Shown: positions 1 to 13,500, counted from the stretch's first letter. The stretch is DNA of 64,000 nucleotides from Hormiphora californensis (GCA_020137815.1 CM035362.1:3476414-3540413), one strand, 5' to 3'. Numbers and translations are program-made. The notes: generated by a model not told the origin, from the letters alone.

Positions 1-246
1 ACCACTGAACATGCACCACTCTGCCTTCTATAGGCTTAGTGGAACAAACCAGTTGTAAATTATGCACTCAGAGTCCTTCAGTTCAACTCCCATTTTATGT
101 TGTCCTGGCTAACTCTAGAGAGATCCAAATCCCTTGCTAGTGATTCATGTTACTACGGTCACAAATTCATTATAAAATCTCTTCTACCCAGAGCCAGCTG
201 GAAGTGTAGTAGAGTCGGTTCGCCGCCTTTATTTCTAATGCTATGA
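1..246. other. no feature seen
   Basis: Unique-looking AT-balanced sequence ahead of the LINE fragment. I see no open frame, splice pattern or repeat that I can support here. Confidence 0.5.
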
Positions 247-702
247 TTGTCTTGTCTGTGGAGTCACGCCCGCAGACGTAAATGCAGTGAAAGAAAAATA
301 ATGATGGAAAGTTTTTATAAGGATATTAGCCAAACGTTCATTGGAACTCTAAACTGTCGTACCTTACGTACAGTCGAACGGCAAGAGGAGCTGGCTTATA
401 AGTTCTGCAATAGCAAACTTGGTGTGCTCGCAATTCAAGAACATCGGATAGTGCATGCACCGGGTGAGGTTATACGCATTACTCCGGCTGGGTCAGACTG
501 CATCCTCTTAACATCTACAGCCGAGAGAAACCAGAGAGGGGCTTCAGTGGGGGGCGTGGGGATCGCCATGAGGGCAGCAGCGTGGAAGCTGATTACGGAG
601 AAGGAGGTTGTCTCACCTCGCATCCTAAAGGTTACGTTTGCAGGGAACCCTCGTTTCACTGTAGTTTCTGTGTATTCACCAACTGAGGGCTACAGCAAGT
701 GA
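247..702 (+). pseudogene. 5' fragment of a non-LTR retrotransposon endonuclease
   Basis: The open frame (about 130 aa from the ATG at 301) reads like the start of the endonuclease/exonuclease/phosphatase domain found in LINE elements. Visible signs are a LNCRTL motif with the metal/phosphate-contacting Asn, the AIQEHR motif with the catalytic Glu, then a GVGIAM strand and a VVSVYSPT strand. In this family the endonuclease continues for another 100 residues and is followed by reverse transcriptase; here the frame stops right after the SVYSPT strand and nothing resembling reverse transcriptase follows. It is therefore a dead fragment, on the opposite strand to the adjoining cysteine-rich gene. 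Assignment to the endonuclease fold is by motif; the LINE clade cannot be given. Confidence 0.65.
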
Positions 703-1506
703 GGGCCAGAATAATTCTTTGAGGGTTTTATTTGGTGCATCCAATCCCGTTATATGGACTTGTATCGATAAACTTAGGTTGATGCAGAGCAAATCTGACC
801 TGACACTGATACAGCAGTTAGCTGTACATTTGCCCCACCGAGAGAGGAAAGAGAGGCGTGTATGGTTATATTACTGGACCTTGATTCTTGAATATGATGA
901 ACAATTGTGTTGTACTATGTGTAACCCTTTGGGTAGGTGTCATGTGAGCCGGCCTCTCAGACCGATCACGTGACTCTCCCCAATCAGGGCGATTTATTCA
1001 GTTCGTTGCTAATTCATTAAGACCAGAAAACCAACGTGTTTATCTTTGTCTAACCCGGTTACAGGCTTACTATATCTGAAGAGTAATACAACTATGGTTA
1101 TTGATTAATTATTAGATTTTTGTGCAGTGAATACAAGACTTTTATTTCTTCCTGAAAAGTGAAGCCAAACCCGCTTTGATTATACGATTAACGATACGAG
1201 AAGGCTAAGCGTCTAATTGGTACCACTCCTTAGCGTGTAGATCTCCGGATATGTGATGCCATTAATTACATACAGAGAGAGGGGGTTACAGGTGGGCATA
1301 ACGGCCGGCTAGGATACCGGTATGCCCACCACCACTATGCCGCAATATACCTGATTTGGTTGGTGGGCATAACGGTCGGCTAGGGTACCCTTCTGCCTAC
1401 TGACTTGTTTGCCCACCACTGGTGGGCATACCGGCAGGAGGCATAACGCCCCGTATTCCCACTCAAGTAATGCCATATATGGGCAACATTAATCAGACCT
1501 AAATTA
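703..1506. other. intergenic DNA with a short GGTGGGCATA inverted/direct repeat
   Basis: No gene seen. At about 1290-1450 a motif GGTGGGCATAACGG/CCGGCTAGG is present several times in both orientations (about 1292, 1361 and 1420, with complements near 1320 and 1410), which looks like a small palindromic element or nested insertions. The open frame 719-973 has no recognisable features. Confidence 0.4.
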
Positions 1507-4500
1507 CTATACCTGTTCACACTCGGAACTTCCTGCGTTGCTTATTTCACCCGCTGGACAGGGATAACAAGCCTCATTGGAAGCATAGCTACCCGCTGGG
1601 CAATCAGAGCATGTCATGTCACTGCCTCTTGCCTGACCGGCTCCACAGGGCTCAAGGGGTTGTGTAGGGGGGACAGTGGGTTCTTTACAATCGCTATACC
1701 TGGGGTAGATCATTCTATGTGATCGAAGCTCGTATTTGTTCATGATTACAGTATTATCTAGTCTAAGTGAATGCTAATTTGAGTATGCTAATTTAACAAA
1801 CTTTTTAATGAAAAAGTTATCATACCTATCAGATCCTGCCGAAGAAGTAAAGTCGGCCGGGCAATCCCTACACATCTCATTATCACTATAGGTATCTGCC
1901 GGACAGAGTTGACAATCACCATTACCATCCCTTCCCTCTCCCACAGCACATGGTGCCTGTGTGGGTGCCACACAATCACTAGAACTAGCGGATCCAGGGG
2001 AGCTGGTGTGTCCAGATGGGCAGGAGACACACTGTTCATTGTTGGAGTAGGTGTCGGCGGGACATGTTGCGCAGAGGTCATCTGAACCACGTCCCTCCCC
2101 CGTGTTGCAGGGTGTTTGGGTGCATGAAGTGGATCCAGATGGGGAGGTGTACCTGTAAAGGACAGGATGTGTTAGAATCTCTTTAATTGCGTTAGAATTG
2201 CTAGTATAGATGGTTTTTAATCTTGCGATTCAGCTGTTCTATCTCGATATTATTACAAATTGCTCGAGATGACCTCCCCCTCCCCCACACACCCACTGAC
2301 CCCCCCCCCCTCCCTCCACAAACACTCACCCCCCTCTCCCAACTCAATGACCCCTCCCTCCCCAACTCACCCATCTGGACAGTCCACACACTCACTGACC
2401 CCCCCTCGACTCCCTCCCACCACGCATTCACGGACCCTCCTCCCCACAAACTCACCCTTCTGGACAGTCCACACAAGTTTCATCCTCACTATAACTATCA
2501 GCAGGACAGGTAGCACACACCCCATCACTTCCCCGTCCCTCTCCAGCCGCACAATCCTCCACTACCGGCTCCACACAATCACCAGAACTTGAACTACCAG
2601 CAGGTGATTCTGTCCCAGAGGGGCAGTTTACACAGGCTTGGCTGGAGCTGTAGGTGTTGACTGGACACGTGGCACAGATACCGTCACTGCCACGTCCCTC
2701 ACCGTCGGAGCAGGGCGCTGGGGTTGCCTCCGGTTCTTCTGTGGGAGCTGTTGGGGGAAGAGTCCGGGGTTACTAGGGGATCACTATGGGTTACTAGGGG
2801 AATACTATAGGGTTACTAAGGGTTACTAGGAGGTTGCCTCCGGTTCTTCTGTTGGAGATGTGGGGAGGGAGAGGCTGGGGGTTACTAACTAACCAAGGGA
2901 TCACTAAAGGGGTTACTAGGGGCGTTACCAAGGGGGTTACTAGGGGGTTACCAAGGGGGTTACCAAGGGAATTCCACTTACCAATACAATCTCCCACCAC
3001 AACAGATCCTTTAGGGGAGGTATGGCCAGAGGGACAATCAGTGCACGAAGTTCCATCACCTCCATAAGTGTTAGCAGCACAGTCGACACACACGCCCCCT
3101 GAGAGCTCTTGGCCAGGGCTGACAGGTTACAACTGAAGAAGGAGTTAGAGAGGTTAGTGGCAGGTTACAACTGGGAGAAGGGGTTAGAGAGGTTAGTGGC
3201 AGGTTACAACTGGAGAAGGGGTTAGAGAGGTTAGTGGCAGGTTACAACTGGAGAAGGGGTTAGAGAGGTTAGTGGCAGGTTTCAACTGGAGAAGGGGTTA
3301 GAGAGGTTAGTGACAGGTTTCAACTGGGAGAATGGAGGAGTTAGAGGGGTTAGTGGCAGGTTTCAACTGGAGAAGGGGTTAGAGAGGTTAGTGACAGGTT
3401 TCAACTGGGAGAATGGAGGAGTTAGAGGGGTTAGTGGCAGGTTACAACTGGAGAAGGGAGAAGGTCCGGCTACAGGGAGTTGTGAGGAAGGGCTCTGGGC
3501 TAGTTAACTCACCCAAATCCCAACCAACCACCCCTCCCCAATCTAAAACTTCCCAACAACTCCCCTACATCTCCCCATCTCACAACTCCCCAACTACTCC
3601 CCAGTCCCACAACACTCTCCCCAATTACTTACCTACACTCCCATCATCATTGATACACGCACTACTGGATGTAGATCCAGTACCAGCAGTAGTTTGTTAC
3701 TTACCTACACTTCCATCATCATTGATACAAGCACTGCTGGATGTAGATCCAGTACCAGCAGTAGTTTGTTACTTACCTACACTTCCATCATCATTGATAC
3801 AAGCACTGCTGGATGTAGATCCAGTACCGGCAGTAGTTTGTTATACTTACCTACACTCCCATCATCATTGATACACGCACTACTGGATGTAGATCCAGTA
3901 CCAGCAGTAGTTTGTTACTTACCTACACTTCCATCATCATTGATACACGCACTACTGGATGTAGATCCAGTACCGGCAGTAGTTTGTTACTTACCTACAC
4001 TCCCATCATCATTGATACACGCACTGCTGGATGTAGATCCAGTACCAGCAGTAGTTTGTTACTTACCTACACTTCCATCATCATTGATACACGCACTACT
4101 GGATGTAGATCCAGTACCGGAAGTAGTTTGTTACTTACCTACACTTCCATCATCATTGATACACGCACTACTGGATGTAGATCCAGTACCGGCAGTAGTT
4201 TGTCCGTCCGGACAGGAGTCACAATAGTAGGAGTTAGCAGCACTGTACTGCCCAATGGGACACGGTTCACACTCATCAATGTCAGCATGGTAGGTCCCTG
4301 CTGGACACTCTGGGGGGTAGAGAGTGTTAGAATGTGGTAGGTCCCTGCAGGACACTCTGGGGGGTAGAGAGTGTTAGAATGTGGTAGGTCCCTGCTGGAC
4401 ACTCTGGGGGGAGGTAGAGAGTGTTAGAATGTGGTAGGTCCCTGCAGGACACTCTGGGGGGAGGTAGAGAGTGTTAGAATGTGGTAGGTCCCTGCAGGAC

Positions 4501-7500
4501 ACTCTGAGGGGTAGAGAGTGTTAGAATGTGGTAGGTCCCTGCAGGACACTCTGGGGGGTAGAGAGTGTTAGAATGTGGTAGGTCCCTGCTGGACACTCTG
4601 GGGGTAGAGAGTGTTAGAATGTGGTAGGTCCCTGCTGGACACTCTGGAGGGTAGAGAGTGTTAGAATGTGGTAGGTCCCTGCAGGACACTCTGGGGGGTA
4701 GAGAGTGTTAGAATGTGGTAGGTCCCTGCAGGACACTCTGGGGGGTAGAGAGTGTTAGAATGTGGTAGGTCCCTGCTGGACACTCTGGGGGGTAGAGAGT
4801 TTTAGAATGTGGTAGGTCCCTGCAGGACACTCTGGGGGGTATAGTGTTAGAATGTGGTAGGTCCCTGCAGGACACTCTGGGGGGGTAGAGAGTGTTAGAA
4901 TGTGGTAGGTCCCTGCTGGACACTCTGGGGGGTAGAGAGTGTTAGAATGTGGTAGGTCCCTGCTGGACACTCTGGGGGGGGTAGAGAGTGTTAGAATGTG
5001 GTAGGTCCCTGCAGGACACTCTGGGGGTAGAGAGTGTTAGAATGTGGTAGGTCCCTGCAGGACACTCTGGGGGGTAGAGAGTGTTAGAATGTGGTAGGTC
5101 CCTGCAGGACACTCTGGGGGGTAGAGAGTGTTAGAATGTGGTAGGTCCCTGCTGGACACTCTGGGGGGGGGGGGTAGAGAGTGTTAGAATGTGGTAGGTC
5201 CCTGCAGGACACTCTGGGGGGTAGAGGGTGTTAGAATGTGGTAGGTCCCTGCAGGACACTCTTGGGGTAGAGAGTGTTAGAATGTGGTAGGTCCCTGCTG
5301 GACACTCTGGGGGGGTAGAGAGTGTTAGAATGTGGTAGGTCCCTGCTGGACACTCTGGGGGGTAGAGAGTGTTAGAATGTGGTAGGTCCCTGCAGGACAC
5401 TCTGGGGGTAGAGAGTGTTAGAATGTGGTAGGTCCCTGCAGGACACTCTGGGGGTAGAGAGTGTTAGAATGTGGTAGGTCCCTGCAGGACACTCTGGGGG
5501 GGTAGAGAGTGTTAGAATGTGGTAGGTCCCTGCTGGACACTCTGGGGGGTAGAGAGTGTTAGAATGTGGTAGGTCCCTGCTGGACACTCTGGGGGTTAGA
5601 GAGTGTTAGAATGTGGTAGGTCCCTGCGGGACACTCTGGGGGGTAGAGAGTGTTAGAATGTGGTAGGTCCCTGCAGGACACTCTGGGGGTAGAGAGTGTT
5701 AGAATGTGGTAGGTCCCTGCAGGACACTCTGGGGGGTAGAGAGTGTTAGAATGTGGTAGGTCCCTGCAGGACACTCTGGGGGGTAGAGAGTGTTAGAATG
5801 TGGTAGGTCCCTGCAGGACACTCTGGGGGGTAGAGAGTGTTAGAATGTGGTAGGTCCCTGCTGGACACTCTGGGGGGTAGAGAGTGTTAGAATGTGGTAG
5901 GTCCCTGCAGGGACACTCTGGGGGGTAGAGAGTGTTAGAATGTGGTAGGTCCCTGCAGGACACTCTGGGGGGTAGAGAGTGTTAGAATGTGGTAGGTCCC
6001 TGCTGGACACTCTGGGGGGTAGAGAGTGTTAGAATGTGGTAGGTCCCTGCATGGACACTCTGGGGGGTAGAGAGTGTTAGAATGTGGTAGGTCCCTGCAG
6101 GACACTCTGGGGGGTAGAGAGTGTTAGAATGTGGTAGGTCCCTGCAGGACACTCTGGGGGTAGAGAGTGTTAGAATGTGGTAGGTCCCTGCAGGACACTC
6201 TGGGGGGTAGAGAGTGTTAGAATGTGGTAGGTCCCTGCAGGACACTCTGGGGGGTAGAGAGTGTTAGAATGTGGTAGGTCCCTGCAGGACACTCTGGGGG
6301 GTAGAGAGTGTTAGAATGTGGTAGGTCCCTGCAGGACACTCTGGGGTGTAGAGAGTGTTAGAATGTGGTAGGTCCCTGCAGGACACTCTGGGGGGTAGAG
6401 AGTGTTAGAATGTGGTAGGTCCCTGCATGGACACTCTGGGGGGTAGAGAGTGTTAGAATGTGGTAGGTCCCTGCAGGACACTCTGGGGGGTAGAGAGTGT
6501 TAGAATGTGGTAGGTCCCTGCAGGACACTCTGGGGGGTAGAGAGTGTTAGAATGTGGTAGGTCCCTGCAGGACACTCTGGGGGGTAGAGAGTGTTAGAAT
6601 GTGGTAGGTCCCTGCTGGACACTCTGGGGGGTAGAGAGTGTTAGAATGTGGTAGGTCCCTGCAGGGACACTCTGGGGGGTAGAGAGTGTTAGAATGTGGT
6701 AGGTCCCTGCAGGACACTCTGGGGGTAGAGAGTGTTAGAATGTGGTAGGTCCCTGCAGGACACTCTGGGGGGTAGAGAGTGTTAGAATGTGGTAGGTCCC
6801 TGCTGGACACTCTGGGGGGTAGAGAGTGTTAGAATGTGGTAGGTCCCTGCAGGACATCTGGGGGGTAGAGAGTGTTAGAATGTGGTAGGTCCCTGCTAGG
6901 ACCACTCTGGGGGGTAGAGAAAGGGATGTTAGATGTGGTGGTCCCCAGGACATTGGGGTGGGGGTTTAGATTTAGGGGGTTTGGGTTAAAGTGGGTGGGG
7001 TTGGGTGGGTTTAAAATGTGGGGGTTTTTGGGGCCTGGGGGGGGAATGGGGTTCAACCGGGGTAGAGGGTTTGAATGGGTTGGTCCCTGCGACACTCTGG
7101 GGTGGAGTGTAGAATGTGGTAGCCCCGTGGACCTCTGGGGGGGAGAGGGGAAGGGTAGGCCCTGCTGACACTTGGGGTATAGAGTTGAAATGTGGAGGTC
7201 CGGACACTTGGGGGTAGAGAGTGGAGTGTGGTCCCGGGAATTGGGGGTAGGTGATGTGGGGAATAGCCTGTGGGTTGGGTTGGAGTGTAGGGGGCCCGGG
7301 TAAGGGGTAGATGGGAGGTCCTGGGACACTCTGGGGGTTAGAGGTGTTAATGTGGTGTCCTCAGGCCGGGGGGTAAGATTAGGGGTAGGTCTGCAGAATC
7401 TGGGGGGTATGGGTTAAAGTGGAGGTCCTGAGGACTCGGGGGGGAGTTAGGTTGGTAGTCCCTGCGGAACTTGGGGGTAGAGGTAGAAGTTGGGGCCGCG

Positions 7501-10500
7501 GACACTCTGGGGGTAGAAGGTTAGAGGGTGGGTCCCTGCGGACACTGGGGGGTAGAGGTTTAAATGTGGTAGGTCCTGAGGACACTCTGGGGGGTAGAAG
7601 TGTTGAATTGGTAGGCCCCTGAGGACCTCTGGGGTAAGGGGTTTTAAAAGTGGTAGGCCCCGAGGCATTTGGGGGGGGGTTTAGAGGTTTAAAATTTGGG
7701 GGTGGCCCCTGAGGACACTCTGGGGGGTAGAGATTTTAGAGGGAGGTCCTGCGGAACTCTGGGGGGTTAAAAGGGTTTTTGTAGAATGTGGAGGTCCCTG
7801 CGGAATTGGGGGGGGGTACGAGTGTTAGAATGTGGTAGGTCCCTGCAGGGACACTCTGGGGGTAGAGAGGTTAGAGTGGGATTTCCGCAGACACTCTGGG
7901 GGGGTAGGTGTAGATGTGGAGGCCCTGCAGGACACCTGGGGGTAGAGGTGTAGATTGGTAGTCCTGAGGACACTCGGGGGTGAGGTGTTAGAAGTGGTAG
8001 TCTGCAGGGACATCTGGGGTAGAGAGTGTTAGAATGTGGTAGTCCCTGCAGGACACTCTGGGGGTAGAGAGTGTTAGAATGTGGTAGGTCCCTGCAGGAC
8101 ACTCTGGGGGTAGAGAGTGTTAGAATGTGGTAGGTCCCTGCAGGACACTCTGGGGGGTAGAGAGTGTTAGAATGTGGTAGGTCCCTGCAGGACACTCTGG
8201 GGGGTAGAGAGTGTTAGAATGTGGTAGGTCCCTGCAGGACACTCTGGGGGTAGAGAGTGTTAGAATGTGGTAGGTCCCTGCAGGACACTCTGGGGGGTAG
8301 AGAGTGTTAGAATGTGGTAGGTCCCTGCAGGACACTCTGGGGGGTAGAGAGTGTTAGAATGTGGTAGGTCCCTGCAGGACACTCTGGGGGGTAGAGAGTG
8401 TTAGAATGTGGTAGGTCCCTGCAGGACACTCTGGGGGGTAGAGAGTGTTAGAATGTGGTAGGTCCCTGCAGGACACTCTGGGGGGTAGAGTGTTAGAATG
8501 TGGTAGGTCCCTGCTGGACACTCTGGGGGGTAGAGAGTGTTAGAATGTGGTAGGTCCCTGCAGGACACTCTGGGGGTAGAGTGTTAGAATGTGGTAGGTC
8601 CCTGTAGGACACTCTGGGGGGGTAGAGAGTTTTAGAATGTGGTAGGTCCCTGCAGGACACTCTGGGGGGTAGAGAGTGTTAGAATGTGGTAGGTCCCTGC
8701 ATGGACACTCTGGGGGGTAGAGAGTGTTAGAATGTGGTAGGTCCCTGCAGGACACTCTGGGGGGTAGAGAGTGTTAGAATGTGGTAGGTCCCTGCAGGAC
8801 ACTCTGGGGGGTAGAGAGTGTTAGAATGTGGTAGGTCCCTGCAGGACACTCTGGGGGGTAGAGAGTGTTAGAATGTGGTAGGTCCCTGCAGGACACTCTG
8901 GGGGGTAGAGAGTGTTAGAATGTGGTAGGTCCCTGCAGGACACTCTGGGGGGTAGAGAGTGTTAGAATGTGGTAGGTCCCTGCAGGACACTCTGGGGGGT
9001 AGAGAGTGTTAGAATGTGGTAGGTCCCTGCAGGACACTCTGGGGGGTAGAGAGTGTTAGAATGTGGTAGGTCCCTGCTGGACACTCTGGGGGGTAGAGAG
9101 TGTTAGAATGTGGTAGGTCCCTGCAGGACACTCTGGGGGGTAGAGAGTGTTAGAATGTGGTAGGTCCCTGCAGGGCACTCTGGGGGGGGGGTGTTAGAAT
9201 GTGGTAGGTCCCTGCAGGACACTCTGGGGGGTAGAGAGTGTTAGAATGTGGTAGGTCCCTGCAGGACACTCTGGGGGGGGGGGTAGAGAGTGTTAGAATG
9301 TGGTAGGTCCCTGCTGGACACTCTGGGGGGGGGGGTTAGAATGTGGTAGGTCCCTGCTGGACACTCTGGGGGTAGAGAGTGTTAGAATGTGGTAGGTCCC
9401 TGCAGGACACTCTGGGGGGTAGAGAGTGTTAGAATGTGGTAGGTCCCTGCAGGACACTCTGGGGGGTAGAGAGTGTTAGAATGTGGTAGGTCCCTGCAGG
9501 ACACTCTGGGGGGTAGAGAGTGTTAGAATGTGGTAGGTCCCTGCAGGACACTCTGGGGGGTAGAGAGTGTTAGAATGTGGTAGGTCCCTGCAGGACACTC
9601 TGGGGGGTAGAGAGTGTTAGAATGTGGTAGGTCCCTGCAGGACACTCTGGGGGGTAGAGAGTGTTAGAATGTGGTAGGTCCCTGCAGGACACTCTGGGGG
9701 GTAGAGAGTGTTAGAATGTGGTAGGTCCCTGCAGGACACTCTGGGGGTAGAGAGTGTTAGAATGTGGTAGGTCCCTGCAGGACACTCTGGGGGGTAGAGA
9801 GTGTTAGAATGTGGTAGGTCCCTGCAGGACACTCTGGGGGTAGAGAGTGTTAGAATGTGGTAGGTCCCTGCAGGACACTCTGGGGGGTAGAGAGTGTTAG
9901 AATGTGGTAGGTCCCTGCAGGACACTCTGGGGGGTAGAGAGTGTTAGAATGTGGTAGGTCCCTGCAGGACACTCTGGGGGGTAGAGAGTGTTAGAATGTG
10001 GTAGGTCCCTGCAGGACACTCTGGGGGGTAGAGAGTGTTAGAATGTGGTAGGTCCCTGCAGGACACTCTGGGGGGTAGAGAGTGTTAGAATGTGGTAGGT
10101 CCCTGCAGGACACTCTGGGGGGTAGAGAGTGTTAGAATGTGGTAGGTCCCTGCAGGACACTCTGGGGGGTAGAGAGTGTTAGAATGTGGTAGGTCCCTGC
10201 AGGACACTCTGGGGGGTAGAGAGTGTTAGAATGTGGTAGGTCCCTGCAGGACACTCTGGGGGGTAGAGAGTGTTAGAATGTGGTAGGTCCCTGCAGGACA
10301 CTCTGGGGGGTAGAGAGTGTTAGAATGTGGTAGGTCCCTGCAGGACACTCTGGGGGGTAGAGAGTGTTAGAATGTGGTAGGTCCCTGCAGGACACTCTGG
10401 GGGGTAGAGAGTGTTAGAATGTGGTAGGTCCCTGCAGGACACTCTGGGGGGTAGAGAGTGTTAGAATGTGGTAGGTCCCTGCAGGACACTCTGGGGGGTA

Positions 10501-13500
10501 GAGAGTGTTAGAATGTGGTAGGTCCCTGCAGGACACTCTGGGGGTAGAGAGTGTTAGAATGTGGTAGGTCCCTGCAGGACACTCTGGGGGGTAGAGAGTG
10601 TTAGAATGTGGTAGGTCCCTGCAGGACACTCTGGGGGGTAGAGAGTGTTAGAATGTGGTAGGTCCCTGCAGGACACTCTGGGGGGTAGAGAGTGTTAGAA
10701 TGTGGTAGGTCCCTGCAGGACACTCTGGGGGGTAGAGAGTGTTAGAATGTGGTAGGTCCCTGCAGGACACTCTGGGGGGTAGAGAGTGTTAGAATGTGGT
10801 AGGTCCCTGCAGGACACTCTGGGGGTAGAGAGTGTTAGAATGTGGTAGGTCCCTGCAGGACACTCTGGGGGGTAGAGAGTGTTAGAATGTGGTAGGTCCC
10901 TGCAGGACACTCTGGGGGGTAGAGAGTGTTAGAATGTGGTAGGTCCCTGCAGGACACTCTGGGGGTAGAGAGTGTTAGAATGTGGTAGGTCCCTGCAGGA
11001 CACTCTGGGGGGTAGAGAGTGTTAGAATGTGGTAGGTCCCTGCAGGACACTCTGGGGGGTAGAGAGTGTTAGAATGTGGTAGGTCCCTGCGGGACACTCT
11101 GGGGGGTAGAGAGTGTTAGAATGTGGTAGGTCCCTGCAGGACACTCTGGGGGGTAGAGAGTGTTAGAATGTGGTAGGTCCCTGCAGGACACTCTGGGGGG
11201 TAGAGAGTGTTAGAATGTGGTAGGTCCCTGCAGGACACTCTGGAGGGTAGAGAGTGTTAGAATGTGGTAGGTCCCTGCTGGACACTCTGGGGGGTATAGT
11301 GTTAGAATGTGGTAGGTCCCTGCAGGACACTCTGGGGGGGTAGAGAGTGTTAGAATGTGGTAGGTCCCTGCAGGACACTCTGGGGGGTAGAGAGTGTTAG
11401 AATGTGGTAGGTCCCTGCTGGACACTCTGGGGGGTAGAGAGTGTTAGAATGTGGTAGGTCCCTGCTGGACACTCTGGGGGGTATAGTGTTAGAATGTGGT
11501 AGGTCCCTGCAGGACACTCTGGGGGGGTAGAGAGTGTTAGAATGTGGTAGGTCCCTGCAGGACACTCTGGGGGGTAGAGAGTGTTAGAATGTGGTAGGTC
11601 CCTGCAGGACACTCTGGGGGGTAGAGAGTGTTAGAATGTGGTAGGTCCCTGCAGGACACTCTGGGGGGTAGAGAGTGTTAGAATGTGGTAGGTCCCTGCA
11701 GGACACTCTGGGGGGTAGAGAGTGTTAGAATGTGGTAGGTCCCTGCAGGACACTCTGGGGGGTAGAGAGTGTTAGAATGTGGTAGGTCCCTGCAGGACAC
11801 TCTGGGGGGTAGAGAGTGTTAGAATGTGGTAGGTCCCTGCAGGACACTCTGGGGGGTAGAGGGTGTTAGAATGTGGTAGGTCCCTGCAGGACACTCTGGG
11901 GGGTAGAGAGTGTTAGAATGTGGTAGGTCCCTGCAGGACACTCTGGGGGGTAGAGAGTGTTAGAATGTGGTAGGTCCCTGCTGGACACTCTGGGGGGTAG
12001 AGAGTGTTAGAAACAATAGGTAGAGCAATGGACGCGTAACCCAGAGTTTGTCGGTGATAGCCCCTCCCTGAACAGATTCATGATATGGGGGTAGAATGTG
12101 GTGAAAAGATGTTAGTTTTGAGGGCGGGGGTGTCAGTTAGGGGGGTAGAGTGACGAGTGTTAGAATGTGGTAAATGTTAGTTTTGAGGGGGGGGGTTAAA
12201 ATTTGTCAGTTTTTTGGTGGGAAGGATTGGAGCATTTAGGGGGGGGTATGTGTCGATCAAAGATGTGTCAGAATCTACAAAGTTGATGCATATAGGAGAT
12301 GACAATGAGAATGAAATGAAATAATGCAATATCCCTCGATCCTTTTACTGCACACATTGCAGGGGGGGGCATATCTCATGCAAAAATGCCAAGGATTATA
12401 AAATTCAGGCGCCCTGTTTTGCAGAATTTATGCTCCAGAAACCTCCTCTCTTGTGTAAACAAATAAATCGTATTGAAGTGAGAAGCTGTGCAATGGTTCC
12501 ACGGTATACAGGAACCGACTGACACAAGTAAACAACCAATCAGAACTAGTTATTTAGGTCACGTGACTGGTTATCAACCAATCAGGGACCAGTATTTCCT
12601 GATTCGGTCGGTTCCTGTATAACAGTCAAACCTCGATTTACCGGGGGCTCCTCAGGGGAAGGATAAATACACGGTATATCGAGGTACACGATAAATAGAG
12701 GTTTTATTTCACATAAAATGAGAAAGTTGGGGGTAAATTATCCGCCCGGTAAATCGAGGTCTGGTAAATCGAGGTTTGGTAAAATCGAGGTTTGGTAAAA
12801 TCGAGGTTTGGTAAATCGATGTTCGGTTCATGCGAGGTTTACTTACTTGGAATGCAACTGGTGTGATCATCGTTGTTTGTAAATCCATCACCACAGTAGC
12901 TACACTCGGTCATTTCCCAGTCTTGTTGATTCACATAGTCTGACCGACATGTTGAGCAGGATCCACCCGAGGATCCCTGGCCGTCAGGACAATACGCACC
13001 TGGAAGGGGGAGTAGGAGGGGAGTATTATAGGAAAGGGGGGGGGGTATTAGGAAAGAGGTGCGCGGTGGGGGTTCATATTGGGGGGTGTTTTAGGAAAGA
13101 GGGGGGTTCATACATGGGGGGGGTGTTTTAGGAAAGAGGGGGTTCATTTGGGGGGGGGGGGTGTTTTAGTTTAAAATATGAGCCCCCTCCTAAAACTTTT
13201 AGGAAAGAGGGGGTTCATATTGGGGGGGGGGGGGGGTTAGGAAAGAGGGACCCAGGAACCCACTACTTCTTATCTAGCAACACGCGGCGGCGGGTTTACA
13301 AAACTGCATAAATTATGTTTGCATACGCAAAGTTATTTCGCACCAATGTGTGTCCTGAATTAAGCCAGATATCTTATAGGACCCTAAATAATAGGACCCA
13401 AAATGTCAGTAGCTAGACAGCTTGATCATTGGGTAAATTCAGTCGAGAACTTACCTGCTACTAACGAGCAGAGGAGGGAGAGAAGAACAACGAAACGGGG

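Noticed and set aside
719-973. Open frame after the LINE fragment
   Set aside because: No continuity with the endonuclease and no recognisable motif.
3413-4340. Plus-strand repetitive open frames (LPTLPSSLIHALLDVD repeats)
   Set aside because: The 72-bp unit is a multiple of three, so any stop-free frame stays open. The real coding strand is minus.
4474-11612. Many open frames of about 71 aa with CPAGTYH, RDLPHSNTLYPP and LQGPTTF repeats
   Set aside because: They are the three frames of the 47-bp satellite; a stop appears every three units. Only the first 22 bases of each unit come from coding sequence.
4284-12012. CRISPR array
   Set aside because: Units are contiguous with no variable spacers, and the host is clearly an animal genome.
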